Below, piece by piece: positions 52,090-61,962 of a stretch of 64,000 nt of DNA. How positions within the stretch are numbered: the stretch's first letter is position 1; every line of letters starts with the position of its first letter. The notes beneath the pieces are model-generated. The model saw only the letters and a list, made by a program, of their open reading frames with translations, was not told where the DNA came from and did no database searches. Position numbers and translations under genes: made by a program. The DNA comes from JAXLSZ01 sp046330315 (GTDB lineage: Bacteria > Actinomycetota > Thermoleophilia > Solirubrobacterales > 70-9): NCBI GenBank assembly GCA_046330315.1, contig JAXLSZ010000008.1, forward strand, positions 186,001-250,000, written 5' to 3'.

Positions 52090-53162
52090 CGTCTCGCCGC
52101 GGCGGCCTCGAGGACGACTCCGGCGATCTCCCTCGCCGCGTCGGGCATCGCCAGCGAGCGGGAGGCCGCGGACATCTCCTCCAGCCGGGCCGGGTCGCCG
52201 AGGATCGCCTCGACCTCGCCCCTCAGCAGATCGGCCGAGAGCCGTTCGTCGGCGATCACCACGGCGGCGCCCGCCTCGCTCATCCAGCGGGCGTTCGACG
52301 CCTGGTGGTCCGCGGCCGCGTGGGGGTAGGGGACGAGGATCGCCGGCCGCCCGGTCGCCGTCAGCTCGAAGACCGAGCCGCCGGAGCGGCCCAGCACGAG
52401 GTCGCAGGCGGCCAGGCAGTCGCCCATGTCCGGCTCGTAGTCGAGCAGCGTGTAGCGGCCCTCGGCGCCGGGCCCGAGCCTCTCCGCCAGCTCCGCGTGG
52501 TCCCGTCTGCCGGAGACGTGCACGACGTGCGGGCCGGAGGCGCCGAAGGCCTCGATCGCGCAGAGGTTGATCGAGCGCGCGCCCTGGCTGCCGCCCATCA
52601 CCAGCAGGCAGGGCGCGTCCGCGGGGATCCCGAAGCGCTGCCGCGCCGCGGAGCGCTCGGCGCCGAGCACGGCGCCCGAGACCGGCCTGCCGGTGACCAG
52701 GAAGCGCGGGGGCTCCAGGCCGGCGATCGGGAAGGCCAGGCAGACCCGCTCGGCGCGCCGCGCCAGCAGCCGGTTGGCCAGGCCGAGGTGGCTGTCGGCC
52801 TCGGTCAGGACCAGGGGCACCCGCCGCAGCGCCGCGGCGAGCCCGACCGGGCCGGCGACGAAGCCGCCCCCGCCCATCACGGCGTCGGCGCGCCGGCGGG
52901 CGAGGGCGCGCGCCGCGACGGGGACCGCCGCCGCTGCCCGCAGGGCCGCCCCCGCGGCGCGCAGCGGGTTCCCGCGGTCGATCCCGGTCGCGTCGATGAA
53001 GTCGATCTCGTAACCGGCCGCCGGCACGAGCTCCGCCTCGATCCGCTCCCGGGTCCCCACGAAGGAGACCTCCGCCCCGCTAGCGCGAAGCTCGGCGGCG
53101 ACGGCCATCGCCGGCACGACGTGGCCTGCGGTCCCGCCCGCGGCTATCACGACTCTTGGCAC
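52086..53162 (-). CDS. murG: Lipid II synthase MurG (GT28)
   Basis: Protein of 358 aa that adds GlcNAc to lipid I. Motifs are IAAGGTAGHVVPAMAVA, GGGGFVAGPVGLAA, VMGGSQGARSIN and VLGRSGGSVFELTATGRP. The GTG at 53162 is needed because the glycine-rich loop begins at residue 7; it lies 83 bases inside ftsW. Confidence 0.95.
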   Translation of the reverse strand: MPRVVIAAGGTAGHVVPAMAVAAELRASGAEVSFVGTRERIEAELVPAAGYEIDFIDATGIDRGNPLRAAGAALRAAAAVPVAARALARRRADAVMGGGGFVAGPVGLAAALRRVPLVLTEADSHLGLANRLLARRAERVCLAFPIAGLEPPRFLVTGRPVSGAVLGAERSAARQRFGIPADAPCLLVMGGSQGARSINLCAIEAFGASGPHVVHVSGRRDHAELAERLGPGAEGRYTLLDYEPDMGDCLAACDLVLGRSGGSVFELTATGRPAILVPYPHAAADHQASNARWMSEAGAAVVIADERLSADLLRGEVEAILGDPARLEEMSAASRSLAMPDAAREIAGVVLEAAAARR

Positions 53163-54387
53163 CGCTCGATCGACTCCTTCCGCGCGAGGTGGCGCGCCCG
53201 CCCTCGACGACGCGCAGTTTGCCAGCGGGGCGCCCGGCGGCGGCCCGCGCCGTGCCGCCCCGGGCGATGTTGAGGATCAGTCCGACCGCCAGCAGGCTGA
53301 CCAGGAGACTGCTGTTCCCGTAGGAGACGAAGGGCAGGGGAACCCCGGTGAGCGGCGCCAGTCCGAGCACCGCGAAGAGGTTGATCACGGCCTGCGAGAG
53401 GACGAGCGCGGTCAGCCCCGCGGCGAGCAGCTTCGCGTAGCGGTCGCGGGCGGTCTGGGCGATCCTGAACCCGGCGTAGCCGAAGACGCAGAACAGCCCG
53501 GCGATCCCGGCGATCCCGATGAACCCGATCTCCTCGCCGATCACGGCGGCGATCATGTCCGTGTGGGCCTCGGGCAGGTAATAGGCCTTCTGCACCCCGT
53601 TGCCGATCCCGGTCCCGAACAACCCGCCGGAGCCGAGGGCTATCTTCGCCTGCAGCGCTTGGAACCCCGACCCGGCGGCGTCGGCGCCCGGGTGCAGGAA
53701 CCCGATCAGGCGCTCCCGCCTGTAGGGCTCGATCAGGATCATCACGAAGACGAGCAGGGCGATCGCCCCCGCGATCAGCAGCAGGTCCCGGATCCGGGCC
53801 CCGGCCGCCACCAGGGTGGCGGCGGTCGCGAAGGTGATCACCATCGCGGTGCCCAGGTCGGGCTCCGCAAAGACCAGGAAGCTGCCCAGCCCCGAGACGA
53901 GCAGCACCGGCATCATCCCGCCGATCGTCCTCGTCATCTTCGGCTTCTCGGCCAGCATGTGGGCCGCGTAGAGGACCAGGGTGAGCTTGGCCAGCTCGGA
54001 GGGCTGGATCTGAAGCGCGCCCGGCCCGATCCAGCGGCTCGCCCCGTTCACCGTCGTCCCGGCGACGAGGACGGCGCAGAGCAGGAAGAAGGAGACGATC
54101 AGCAGCCCCGGGGTGAGGCGGCGGACGGCGGTGAGCCCGTGGCGGGCCAGCAGGTGCATGCCGAGCAGCCCGAGCGCCCCGACGATCACGGTCCGCTTCA
54201 GGAAGTAGACGCTGCTCGAGAGGCTTCCGTCGCTGAGGATCCGGGTGGTCGAGCTGGCCGAGAAGACCATCACCGCCCCGAAGGCGAGCAGGCAGAGGGT
54301 CGCCGTGAGCAGCATGTTGTACTCGGTCGAGAGGGCGGCGCGGCGCCGCCTTCGGCCCTCCCGCCGGGCCGAGAGCCAGGAGATCAC
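53080..54387 (-). CDS. ftsW: Lipid II polymerase FtsW (SEDS family)
   Basis: Protein of 435 aa with about 10 membrane helices. SEDS motifs are GASRWIGPGALQIQPSELAK, EPDLGTAMVITF and GVPLPFVSYGNSSLL. It polymerises glycan with FtsI at the septum. After the last helix there is a basic tail of about 50 residues rich in Arg/Gly/Ser, most of it encoded in the 83 bases that overlap murG and the bases just before. GTG start at 54387, overlapping the murD stop. Confidence 0.94.
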   Translation of the reverse strand: MISWLSARREGRRRRRAALSTEYNMLLTATLCLLAFGAVMVFSASSTTRILSDGSLSSSVYFLKRTVIVGALGLLGMHLLARHGLTAVRRLTPGLLIVSFFLLCAVLVAGTTVNGASRWIGPGALQIQPSELAKLTLVLYAAHMLAEKPKMTRTIGGMMPVLLVSGLGSFLVFAEPDLGTAMVITFATAATLVAAGARIRDLLLIAGAIALLVFVMILIEPYRRERLIGFLHPGADAAGSGFQALQAKIALGSGGLFGTGIGNGVQKAYYLPEAHTDMIAAVIGEEIGFIGIAGIAGLFCVFGYAGFRIAQTARDRYAKLLAAGLTALVLSQAVINLFAVLGLAPLTGVPLPFVSYGNSSLLVSLLAVGLILNIARGGTARAAAGRPAGKLRVVEGGRATSRGRSRSSGAKSRDSRGRDRRPRRAGDGRRRRASR

Positions 54388-55757
54388 GCCAGCCTCCCGA
54401 CCAGCTCCCGGAAGCGCTCGCCGCGCTCCTCGAAGTCCGCGAAGGCGTCGAAGCTCGCGCAGGCCGGCGAGAGCAGCACCGTCTCGCCCTCCCGGGCGTC
54501 GGCCGCGGCCCGGCGCACGGCCTCCTCGAGGGTCCCACAGGAGAAAACCTCCACGCCTTCCGCTGCGGCCGGCCGCAGCGCCGCCTCGATCCGCCCCGAG
54601 GCCTCGCCGATCAGGTAGCACGCGGCGCAGCTGAGGGCGACGGGACCGGCGAGCGGCGCGTAGTCCTCCTCCTTGAGGCTGCCGCCGAGGATCGCCCGGA
54701 CCGGCCCCTCCGTCGCCTCCAGCGCGGCGACCGTTGCGCCGACGTTGGTCGCCTTGGAGTCGTTGACGTAGGCCACCCCGCCGATCTCGGCCACCACCTC
54801 CATGCGGTGCGCGAGCCCCCGGAAGCTCGCAAGGCCGTCCCGCACCGCCTCGCGCGGGAGCCCCATCGAGAGCGCCGCGGCGGCGGCGGCCATCGCGTCG
54901 GCGCGGTTGTGGGGGCCGGCGATGCCCAGGTCTGCGGATTCGATCAGCGGCTCGCCGCCGGCCACGATCGTCTCGCCCTCCAGGCGCACCTCGCACTCGC
55001 CCTCGTGGCCGGGCTCGGGGCAGAAGGCGACCCGCCTGGCCGCGCCGCCGAGATCGCGGCCCTCGAGCATCGGCTCGTCGGCGTTGAAGACGGCGACGTC
55101 GTCGCCGCTCTGGCGGGAGAAGATCGCCAGCTTCGCCTCGAGGTATTGCTCCATCGAGGCGTGGCGGTCGAGGTGGTCGGGGGCGAGGTTGAGGAAGACG
55201 GCGCACTCGGGCGCGAAGGCGGTGGTGTCCTCGAGCTGGAAGCTCGAGCACTCGCAGACGACCGTCACGCCGGGGTCGTGCTCGCCGGCCAGCGAGGAGA
55301 GCGGCGTGCCGACGTTGCCCGCCACCGCCACCGGCTCCCCGGCGGTGCGGTAGAGGTGGCCGATCAGCTCGGCGGTGGTCGTCTTGCCGTTGGTGCCGGT
55401 CACCGCGACGAAGCGGCCCGCCAGCGCCCGCCAGGCCAGCTCAAGCTCGCCGATCACCTCGATGCCGCGCTCCCGCGCCGCCTCGATCACCGGCGCCTCG
55501 CGCGGCACCCCGGGGCTCTTGACCACGGTCCGCGCCGCCCCCAGATGCTCCAAGCCTTGCCCATCCAGGCTGACTTCGACGCCGAGGTCCCCCAGCCCTT
55601 CCGCGCCCGGCGGGTGCCCCGAATCCACCCCGAAGACGGTCTCCCCCCGTCCCGCAATCAGGCGGGCGGCGGCGAGCCCCGAGCGGGCCAGCCCGACCAC
55701 CAGGAATGGCCCTTCAGGAAAGGGCGGGCGCGGCTTCGGAGGCGGAACCGGGATCAC
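54384..55757 (-). CDS. murD: UDP-N-acetylmuramoyl-L-alanine:D-glutamate ligase
   Basis: Protein of 457 aa; adds D-Glu to the peptidoglycan precursor. LVVGLARSGLAAARL is the N-terminal UDP-binding motif, VTGTNGKTTTAELIG the P-loop, and AHRMEVVAEIGGVAYVNDSK the substrate region. The toxin-antitoxin pair separates it from mraY, its usual neighbour. Confidence 0.95.
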   Translation of the reverse strand: MIPVPPPKPRPPFPEGPFLVVGLARSGLAAARLIAGRGETVFGVDSGHPPGAEGLGDLGVEVSLDGQGLEHLGAARTVVKSPGVPREAPVIEAARERGIEVIGELELAWRALAGRFVAVTGTNGKTTTAELIGHLYRTAGEPVAVAGNVGTPLSSLAGEHDPGVTVVCECSSFQLEDTTAFAPECAVFLNLAPDHLDRHASMEQYLEAKLAIFSRQSGDDVAVFNADEPMLEGRDLGGAARRVAFCPEPGHEGECEVRLEGETIVAGGEPLIESADLGIAGPHNRADAMAAAAAALSMGLPREAVRDGLASFRGLAHRMEVVAEIGGVAYVNDSKATNVGATVAALEATEGPVRAILGGSLKEEDYAPLAGPVALSCAACYLIGEASGRIEAALRPAAAEGVEVFSCGTLEEAVRRAAADAREGETVLLSPACASFDAFADFEERGERFRELVGRLA

Positions 55758-55803
55758 GCCCTATAGCTTCGCGACCGGGGGCGCGGAACCTTGACGGGGG
55801 CCG

Positions 55804-56214
55804 TCAGGAGGAGAGCAGGTCGGCAAGGAAGTCCTGCGGCCTCATGATCCGCATCCCGCGGTGCTCGCCGATCGGCAGGAGATGCTTCTTGTCGCCGCTG
55901 ACGAGGATCTCGGCGCCCGCCTTCAGGGCCGAGGCGAGGATCTCGTCGTCTGCCGGGTCGCCGCTGAGAGGGTGTGGATCCGCGGGTGCCCGGACAGGCT
56001 CGGGGGCCAGCTCCGCGAGGAGCCGCTCCAGCTCCGCCACCTCGCCCCCCGGCATGCCGATTCTCTCGACCAGCACCCGCCGCGTCTCGACCAGCACCCG
56101 CTCGGGCAGGACAAGGTCGGCGACGCCTTCGGAGATCGACTCGAGGACCCGCCGGGGCGGCCCGTCCGCGATCACCGCCGAGACGAGCACGTTGGTATCG
56201 ACGGCTACCTTCAG
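55804..56214 (-). CDS. PIN-domain toxin (VapC-like RNase)
   Basis: Protein of about 136 aa. PIN motifs are VAVDTNVLVSAVIA (first acidic residue), GDPADDEILASAL and ILVSGDKKHLLP (last acidic residues). No ATG, GTG or TTG allows the first Asp: a GTG at 56190 would cut off DTN. The best start is CTG at 56214, whose bases overlap the antitoxin TGA as CTGA, giving MKVAVDTNVLVS. Rare CTG starts are known. It should cleave RNA when not held by its antitoxin. Confidence 0.82.
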   Translation of the reverse strand: MKVAVDTNVLVSAVIADGPPRRVLESISEGVADLVLPERVLVETRRVLVERIGMPGGEVAELERLLAELAPEPVRAPADPHPLSGDPADDEILASALKAGAEILVSGDKKHLLPIGEHRGMRIMRPQDFLADLLSS

Positions 56215-56444
56215 CCGGAGGCCCTGGCTTCGTCGACGATGCGCTCGACGTCCTCGGGACCGATACCCCGCTCCTCCGCCGCCGCGCGGCCGAATCTCGC
56301 GGCCGCGGCCCAGCGTTCACGCCAGAGGTAGCTTCGCAGGGCGTCGCGGACCACCTCGCTGCGGGTCCGCCCCTGGAGCTCGGCGATCTCGTCGGTTCGG
56401 TCGCTGAGATCGTCAGGAAGCGAGACTGAGAGGAGCTTGCTCAT
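56211..56444 (-). CDS. Ribbon-helix-helix antitoxin
   Basis: Protein of 77 aa. The first 45 residues (KLLSVSLPDDLSDRTDEIAE and RTRSEVVRDALRSYL) fit a CopG-type ribbon-helix-helix DNA-binding fold; the acidic C-terminus (GPEDVERIVDEARAS) would wrap the toxin. It precedes the PIN gene and probably represses the pair from the AT-rich site just upstream. Confidence 0.82.
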   Translation of the reverse strand: MSKLLSVSLPDDLSDRTDEIAELQGRTRSEVVRDALRSYLWRERWAAAARFGRAAAEERGIGPEDVERIVDEARASG

Positions 56445-56448
56445 CGGT

Positions 56449-56465
56449 ATATGAAGTTATCATAT
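56449..56465 (-). promoter_or_regulatory. Operator/promoter of the toxin-antitoxin pair
   Basis: ATATGA (56449-56454) and TCATAT (56460-56465) form a 17-bp inverted repeat in a rare AT-rich patch, only 4 bases from the antitoxin ATG. Read on the minus strand it contains TATGAT, a good -10. It is a natural site for antitoxin autoregulation. No strong -35 is visible. Confidence 0.55.
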
Positions 56466-56476
56466 GCGTCCCGCCC

Positions 56477-57451
<975 letters not shown>

Positions 57452-57453
57452 GC

Positions 57454-58797
57454 CTATGCCCCGCCTTCGCGGCTCGCCGAGAACCCCTCGGCGACCGCCT
57501 CGAGCCCGACCGAGCGCGACCCCTTGACGAGGACGAGGTCCCCGGGCTCGAGCCGCTCGGAGAGAAGCTGCACCGCCTCCTGCGGCGAGGCGACCAGCTC
57601 GTCGGGGCCGAACTCCCGGGCCGCGGCGCCCACCCCGACCACGAGGTCGATCCCGGCCGCGCGGGCGTGCTCGCCGACCTCGCGGTGGTAGTAAGGGGCA
57701 TCGGGCCCCAGCTCGGCCATCTCGCCGACCACGGCGATCCGCCGCCGCGCCGGGCTCGCCGCCAGGTGGTCGAGCGCCGCTCGCATCGAGATCGGGTTGG
57801 CGTTGTAGCAGTCGTTGACCAGGACGATTCCCTCACCGAGCTCGAGCCGCTCGCCGCGCAGGCGGGAGAAGCCTATATCGGCCGTCCGCGCCGACATCTC
57901 GGCCAGCGTCGCCCCGATCGCCACCCCCGCGGCGATCGCCGCGAGCGCGTTGGTGAGGTTGTGGTGCTCGGGAAACCCGAAAGTGACGCGGCGGCGCTCG
58001 GCCGGTGTCGTGATCATCGCGCTGATCCCGCCCCCCTCGGGGCGAACCTCCGACGCGCTGACGTCGCCCCCCTCCCCGAAGCGCAGCAGCCTCGGGGCCG
58101 CCTCCAGGTGGGGCTCGAGCGGGCCGGCCTCGGCGGGGACCACCGCAACCCCCTCCGGAGGCAGGGCGAGGATCTCGGCCTTTGCCGCGGCCACCGCCTC
58201 CACCGAGCCGAGCAGCTCGACGTGGACCGGCCCGACGTTGGTGATCACCGCGACGTCGGGCTCCGCGATGCGGGTCAGCTCGGCGATCTGGCCTGGCCCG
58301 CGCATCGCCATCTCCAGCACCATCGCCTCGGTGCCGCCCTGGGCGCAGAGGATGCTGAGCGGCAGCCCAATCTCGGTGTTTCGGTTCTCCTCGCTGGCGT
58401 GGACGCGCCCCGGCAGCACCGCGGCCGCGATGTCCTTGACCGAGGTCTTGCCCACCGATCCGGTCACCCCGACGACGCGGCAGCCCAGCCGTCTGCGCCA
58501 CTCCCTGGCGAGTCCGGCGAGGGCGGCGAGCGGGTCCGCCACCGCGAAGACCCAGCCGGGCATCTCCGAGGCGGGCTCGCGGCCCTCGGAGACGACGGCT
58601 CCCCAGGCGCCCGAGCCGAGCGCCTCGGGGGCGAAGCGCGAGCCGTCGGCGGAGGTCCCGCGCAGGCCGAAGAAGAGGTCGCCGGGGCGAACCGCGCGGG
58701 AGTCGATCTCAGCGCGCCCGGGAAAGCCCCGGCCTCCCTCCCGGGCCACCCTCGCCCCGATCGCGGCGGCGATCTCACCGCCGCGCAGCTCAATCAT
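57454..58797 (-). CDS. murF: UDP-MurNAc-tripeptide:D-alanyl-D-alanine ligase
   Basis: Protein of 447 aa; completes the pentapeptide precursor. P-loop VGVTGSVGKTSVKDI, LEMAMRGPGQIAEL, and VLVNDCYNANPISM (D-Ala-D-Ala ligase region). The ATG at 58797 gives the usual N-terminus IELRGGEIAAA and overlaps murE by 8 bases. Confidence 0.95.
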   Translation of the reverse strand: MIELRGGEIAAAIGARVAREGGRGFPGRAEIDSRAVRPGDLFFGLRGTSADGSRFAPEALGSGAWGAVVSEGREPASEMPGWVFAVADPLAALAGLAREWRRRLGCRVVGVTGSVGKTSVKDIAAAVLPGRVHASEENRNTEIGLPLSILCAQGGTEAMVLEMAMRGPGQIAELTRIAEPDVAVITNVGPVHVELLGSVEAVAAAKAEILALPPEGVAVVPAEAGPLEPHLEAAPRLLRFGEGGDVSASEVRPEGGGISAMITTPAERRRVTFGFPEHHNLTNALAAIAAGVAIGATLAEMSARTADIGFSRLRGERLELGEGIVLVNDCYNANPISMRAALDHLAASPARRRIAVVGEMAELGPDAPYYHREVGEHARAAGIDLVVGVGAAAREFGPDELVASPQEAVQLLSERLEPGDLVLVKGSRSVGLEAVAEGFSASREGGA

Positions 58798-60256
58798 CGC
58801 CTGCCCCCTCCGCGGCGGCGAGCGCACGCAGCTCCCCGGAGGCGACCAGCCGGTCGTCGAAGGGGATCTTCCGGCCCTCCTCGAACTCCTGGCCCTGCTC
58901 GGGTCCCTTGCCGGCGATCACCACGGTGTCGCCGGCGCGGGCCTCGCGGAGCGCCAGGGCGATCGCCGCGCGGCGGTCGGGCTCGACCACCACCGCCTCC
59001 CCGCCGGTCCCCTCGAGGATCTCGGCGATGATCGCATCGGGGTCCTCGGAGCGGGGGTTGTCGGAGGTGATCACCGCCAGGTCGGAGAGGCCCGCCCCCA
59101 CCCTGCCCATCTTCGGGCGCTTGTCGCGGTCGCGGTCGCCCCCCGCCCCGAAGACCGAGATCAGCCTGCCGGCGGTCAGCCTGCGCGCGGCGCGCAGCAC
59201 GTTCTCCAGCGAGTCGGGGGTGTGCGCGTAGTCCACCAGCACCGCGAAGGGCTGGCCCTCCTGGATTGGCTCGAAGCGCCCCGGGACCCCGGCGACGCCC
59301 GCGAGCGCCTCGGCGGCCCGCTGCGGGGGGACCCCAAGCTCCGCGGCGGCGGCGATCGCGCCGAGCGCGTTGGCGACGTTGAAGTGGCCCGGCAGCCGGA
59401 TGCGGACCGCCGCCTCGCCGCCCGGGGTCCGCGCCGTGAAGCTCGAGCCGCCGGCATCGAAGTCGACGTCGGCGGCCGTGAAGTCGGCGTCGGCTCCCAG
59501 CGCCGAGAACGTCGTCGAGCCGAACTCCTCGGCGAGGCGGCGCCCGTAGGGGTCGTCGAGGTTGGCGACGGTGCTCTGCGGTTCCAGATCTGCGAAGAGG
59601 ATGCGCTTGGCCCGGAAGTAGGCCTCCATGCCGGGATGGAAGTCGAGGTGGTCCTGGGTGAGGTTGGTGAACAGGGCGACGTCGAAGCGGATCGCGTCGC
59701 AGCGGTGGAGCTCCAGCGCGTGCGAGGAGACCTCCATCACGCAGGCCCGGTCGCCGGCCCCGGCCATCCTCCGGAAGGTGGCCTGGAGGTCGATCGCCTC
59801 GGGGGTCGTGCGCACCACCTCCTCCTCGGCGCCCCCGACCACCTGCCTGACGGTGCCCAGCAGGCCGCAGCTCACCCCCTCGGCCTCGAGGATCTCGCGC
59901 AGCAGGAAGCTGGTGGTCGTCTTGCCGTTGGTGCCGGTGATTCCGGCCATCGCCAGCTCGGCGGTCGGGTCGCCCCAGAAGCGGGCGGCGAGGGGGGCCA
60001 TCGCCTCGCGGATCGAGGCGACGCGGACCTGCGCCACGTCGAGGTCGAGGCTGCGCTCGACCACCAGGCCGGCGGCGCCGTCGGCCACGGCGCCCGCGGC
60101 GAAGTCGTGGCCGTCGGCGGTGAACCCGGGCACGCAGAAGAACAGCGTCCCCGGGTCGACCCTGCGGCTGTCGTAGGCGAGCGCGGTGACCTCGGCGCCC
60201 AGGTCACCGCTCGTCGCCTCCACCGCGGCGGCCTCGATCAGGTCCCCGAGCTTCAC
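58790..60256 (-). CDS. murE: UDP-MurNAc-dipeptide:meso-diaminopimelate ligase
   Basis: Protein of 488 aa. ITGTNGKTTTSFLL is the P-loop and VITSDNPRSEDP carries the DNPR motif that marks meso-diaminopimelate enzymes, so the cell wall is predicted to be m-DAP type. EVSSHALELHR and NLTQDHLDFH are other motifs. It lies 43 bases after the penicillin-binding protein gene. Confidence 0.96.
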   Translation of the reverse strand: MKLGDLIEAAAVEATSGDLGAEVTALAYDSRRVDPGTLFFCVPGFTADGHDFAAGAVADGAAGLVVERSLDLDVAQVRVASIREAMAPLAARFWGDPTAELAMAGITGTNGKTTTSFLLREILEAEGVSCGLLGTVRQVVGGAEEEVVRTTPEAIDLQATFRRMAGAGDRACVMEVSSHALELHRCDAIRFDVALFTNLTQDHLDFHPGMEAYFRAKRILFADLEPQSTVANLDDPYGRRLAEEFGSTTFSALGADADFTAADVDFDAGGSSFTARTPGGEAAVRIRLPGHFNVANALGAIAAAAELGVPPQRAAEALAGVAGVPGRFEPIQEGQPFAVLVDYAHTPDSLENVLRAARRLTAGRLISVFGAGGDRDRDKRPKMGRVGAGLSDLAVITSDNPRSEDPDAIIAEILEGTGGEAVVVEPDRRAAIALALREARAGDTVVIAGKGPEQGQEFEEGRKIPFDDRLVASGELRALAAAEGAGDD

Positions 60257-60299
60257 ACCGGCGATTCTAGGGTCGGCCGTGGAGGCCTCCCCCGGCGGC

Positions 60300-61952
60300 T
60301 CAGCGCGGGGCGATCCCCAGGTAGGGAAGGGCGAACTTGGCGATCTCGCCGAACGCCGGGGCGGCCACCGAGCCGCCGTAGATGTCGCCCTGCGGCTGGT
60401 CGACGATCACCGCGACGAGGAGCTTCGGGTCCTGGGCCGGCGCGAAGCCGATGAAGGAGGCGACGTACTTGGTCTCCGAGTAGGTGCCGTTCTCGGCCAC
60501 CTGCGCGGTGCCGGTCTTCCCGGCCAAGGTGTAGCCGGGCACGCTGACCTCCGAGGCCGTCCCCCCCGGGGCGAGCACGCCCTCGAGCATCGTGCGCACC
60601 TCGGCGGCGACCCGCGGGTCGACGACCCGCCGGCCGCGGGGCTCGTGGACAGGCCTGCCGTTGACCTTCTCGATCAGCCGTGGGGGCCGGAGGATGCCGC
60701 CGTCGGCGATCGCAGCGTAGCCGGCGATCATCTGCATCGGGGTGACCGAGAGCCCCTGACCCATCGGCAGGTTGCCCATCGTCGAGCCCGAGTAGCTCGC
60801 AAGAGGGGGGACGATGCCCCGCTCCTCGCCGGGGAACTGGACCCCGGTCGGCCGGCCGAAGCCGAAGCGTGCGATCCAGCGGCTGAATCGCTTGGCCCCG
60901 AGCTCGAGCCCGATCGTCACCGCCCCGATGTTCGACGACTGGGCGAGGATCTGCGCCACGGTCATCGTCTCGGTGGGCCGGGCCTCCGCGTCGGAGATCG
61001 TCCGATCGGCGACCTGCAGGGTCGGCGGGAGGGTGAAGGCGGTGTCGGGGGTCACCAGGCCCTTCTCCAGGGCCGCCGACACCGTGAACGCCTTGAATGT
61101 CGAGCCGGGCTCGTAGGTGAAGCCGGTCGCGCGGTTGAGCAGGTCCTCCGAGCTCGCCGAGGAGAGGTCGCTCGGGTCCACCGGCGGCCAGTTGGCCATC
61201 GCCAGGACCTCGGAGCTGCGCGGGTCCATGACGATCGCGGTGGCGCCCTTCGGCGCGTAGGTCGCCCCGACCGAGGCGAGCACCTTCTCGGTCTCCGCCT
61301 GGATCGCCGAGTCGATGGTGAGCTGGATGTCGCCGCCGTCGCTGGCGTCCTTGACGGTCTGCAGGCGGATCGGCTCGCCGAGGGCATCCATCACCACCTG
61401 CCGCTCGCCGTCGGTGCCGTGCAGGACCCCGTCCTCGCCCGCCTCGAGCCCGGTCAGCGCCTGGTTGTCGACGCCGACCGCGCCGATCACCTGCCCCGCC
61501 AGCGCTCCCTGGGGATAGGAGCGGCGGCTGTCGGGCAGCTGGCCGATGCCCGGCAGCTTCTCGTCGGCGATCCTCTGCGCGGTGGCAAGGTCGACCTTGC
61601 GGGCGACGTAGGAGAACCCGGAGTCGGCGGTGATCGCCCTGCGCACCTCCGGGACGGGCTGCCCCAGGATCCCGGCGAGCTTGGCGGCGGTGCGCCCCGG
61701 CCTCTTGACCTGGTAGGGCGTCGCGTAGATCGTCGCGGCGTCCTCGGAGACCGCCAGCTCCCGGCCGTGGCGGTCGAGGATCCGGCCGCGCAGGCCGGGC
61801 ACCGTCACGGTCTCCTGCTGCTGGCTCACCGCCTGGGAGGCGAGCTCGGACCCCTGCACCCCCTGCAGCCAGAACGCCCTCCCCAGGGCGATCGTGAAGC
61901 AGAGGAGAAACCCGGCGAAGAGCAGCCCGATTCGCCTCTCGATCAGCCGCAC
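60300..61952 (-). CDS. ftsI: Septal peptidoglycan transpeptidase FtsI (class B PBP)
   Basis: Protein of 550 aa: one N-terminal membrane helix (about 8-28), a PBP dimerisation domain (about 50-170) and a transpeptidase domain with S284-T-F-K287, S339-S-N341 and K479-T-G. No PASTA repeats are attached. It crosslinks septal glycan made by FtsW. It starts 10 bases after ftsL. Confidence 0.95.
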   Translation of the reverse strand: MRLIERRIGLLFAGFLLCFTIALGRAFWLQGVQGSELASQAVSQQQETVTVPGLRGRILDRHGRELAVSEDAATIYATPYQVKRPGRTAAKLAGILGQPVPEVRRAITADSGFSYVARKVDLATAQRIADEKLPGIGQLPDSRRSYPQGALAGQVIGAVGVDNQALTGLEAGEDGVLHGTDGERQVVMDALGEPIRLQTVKDASDGGDIQLTIDSAIQAETEKVLASVGATYAPKGATAIVMDPRSSEVLAMANWPPVDPSDLSSASSEDLLNRATGFTYEPGSTFKAFTVSAALEKGLVTPDTAFTLPPTLQVADRTISDAEARPTETMTVAQILAQSSNIGAVTIGLELGAKRFSRWIARFGFGRPTGVQFPGEERGIVPPLASYSGSTMGNLPMGQGLSVTPMQMIAGYAAIADGGILRPPRLIEKVNGRPVHEPRGRRVVDPRVAAEVRTMLEGVLAPGGTASEVSVPGYTLAGKTGTAQVAENGTYSETKYVASFIGFAPAQDPKLLVAVIVDQPQGDIYGGSVAAPAFGEIAKFALPYLGIAPR

Positions 61953-61962
61953 GGCGCCTTCC

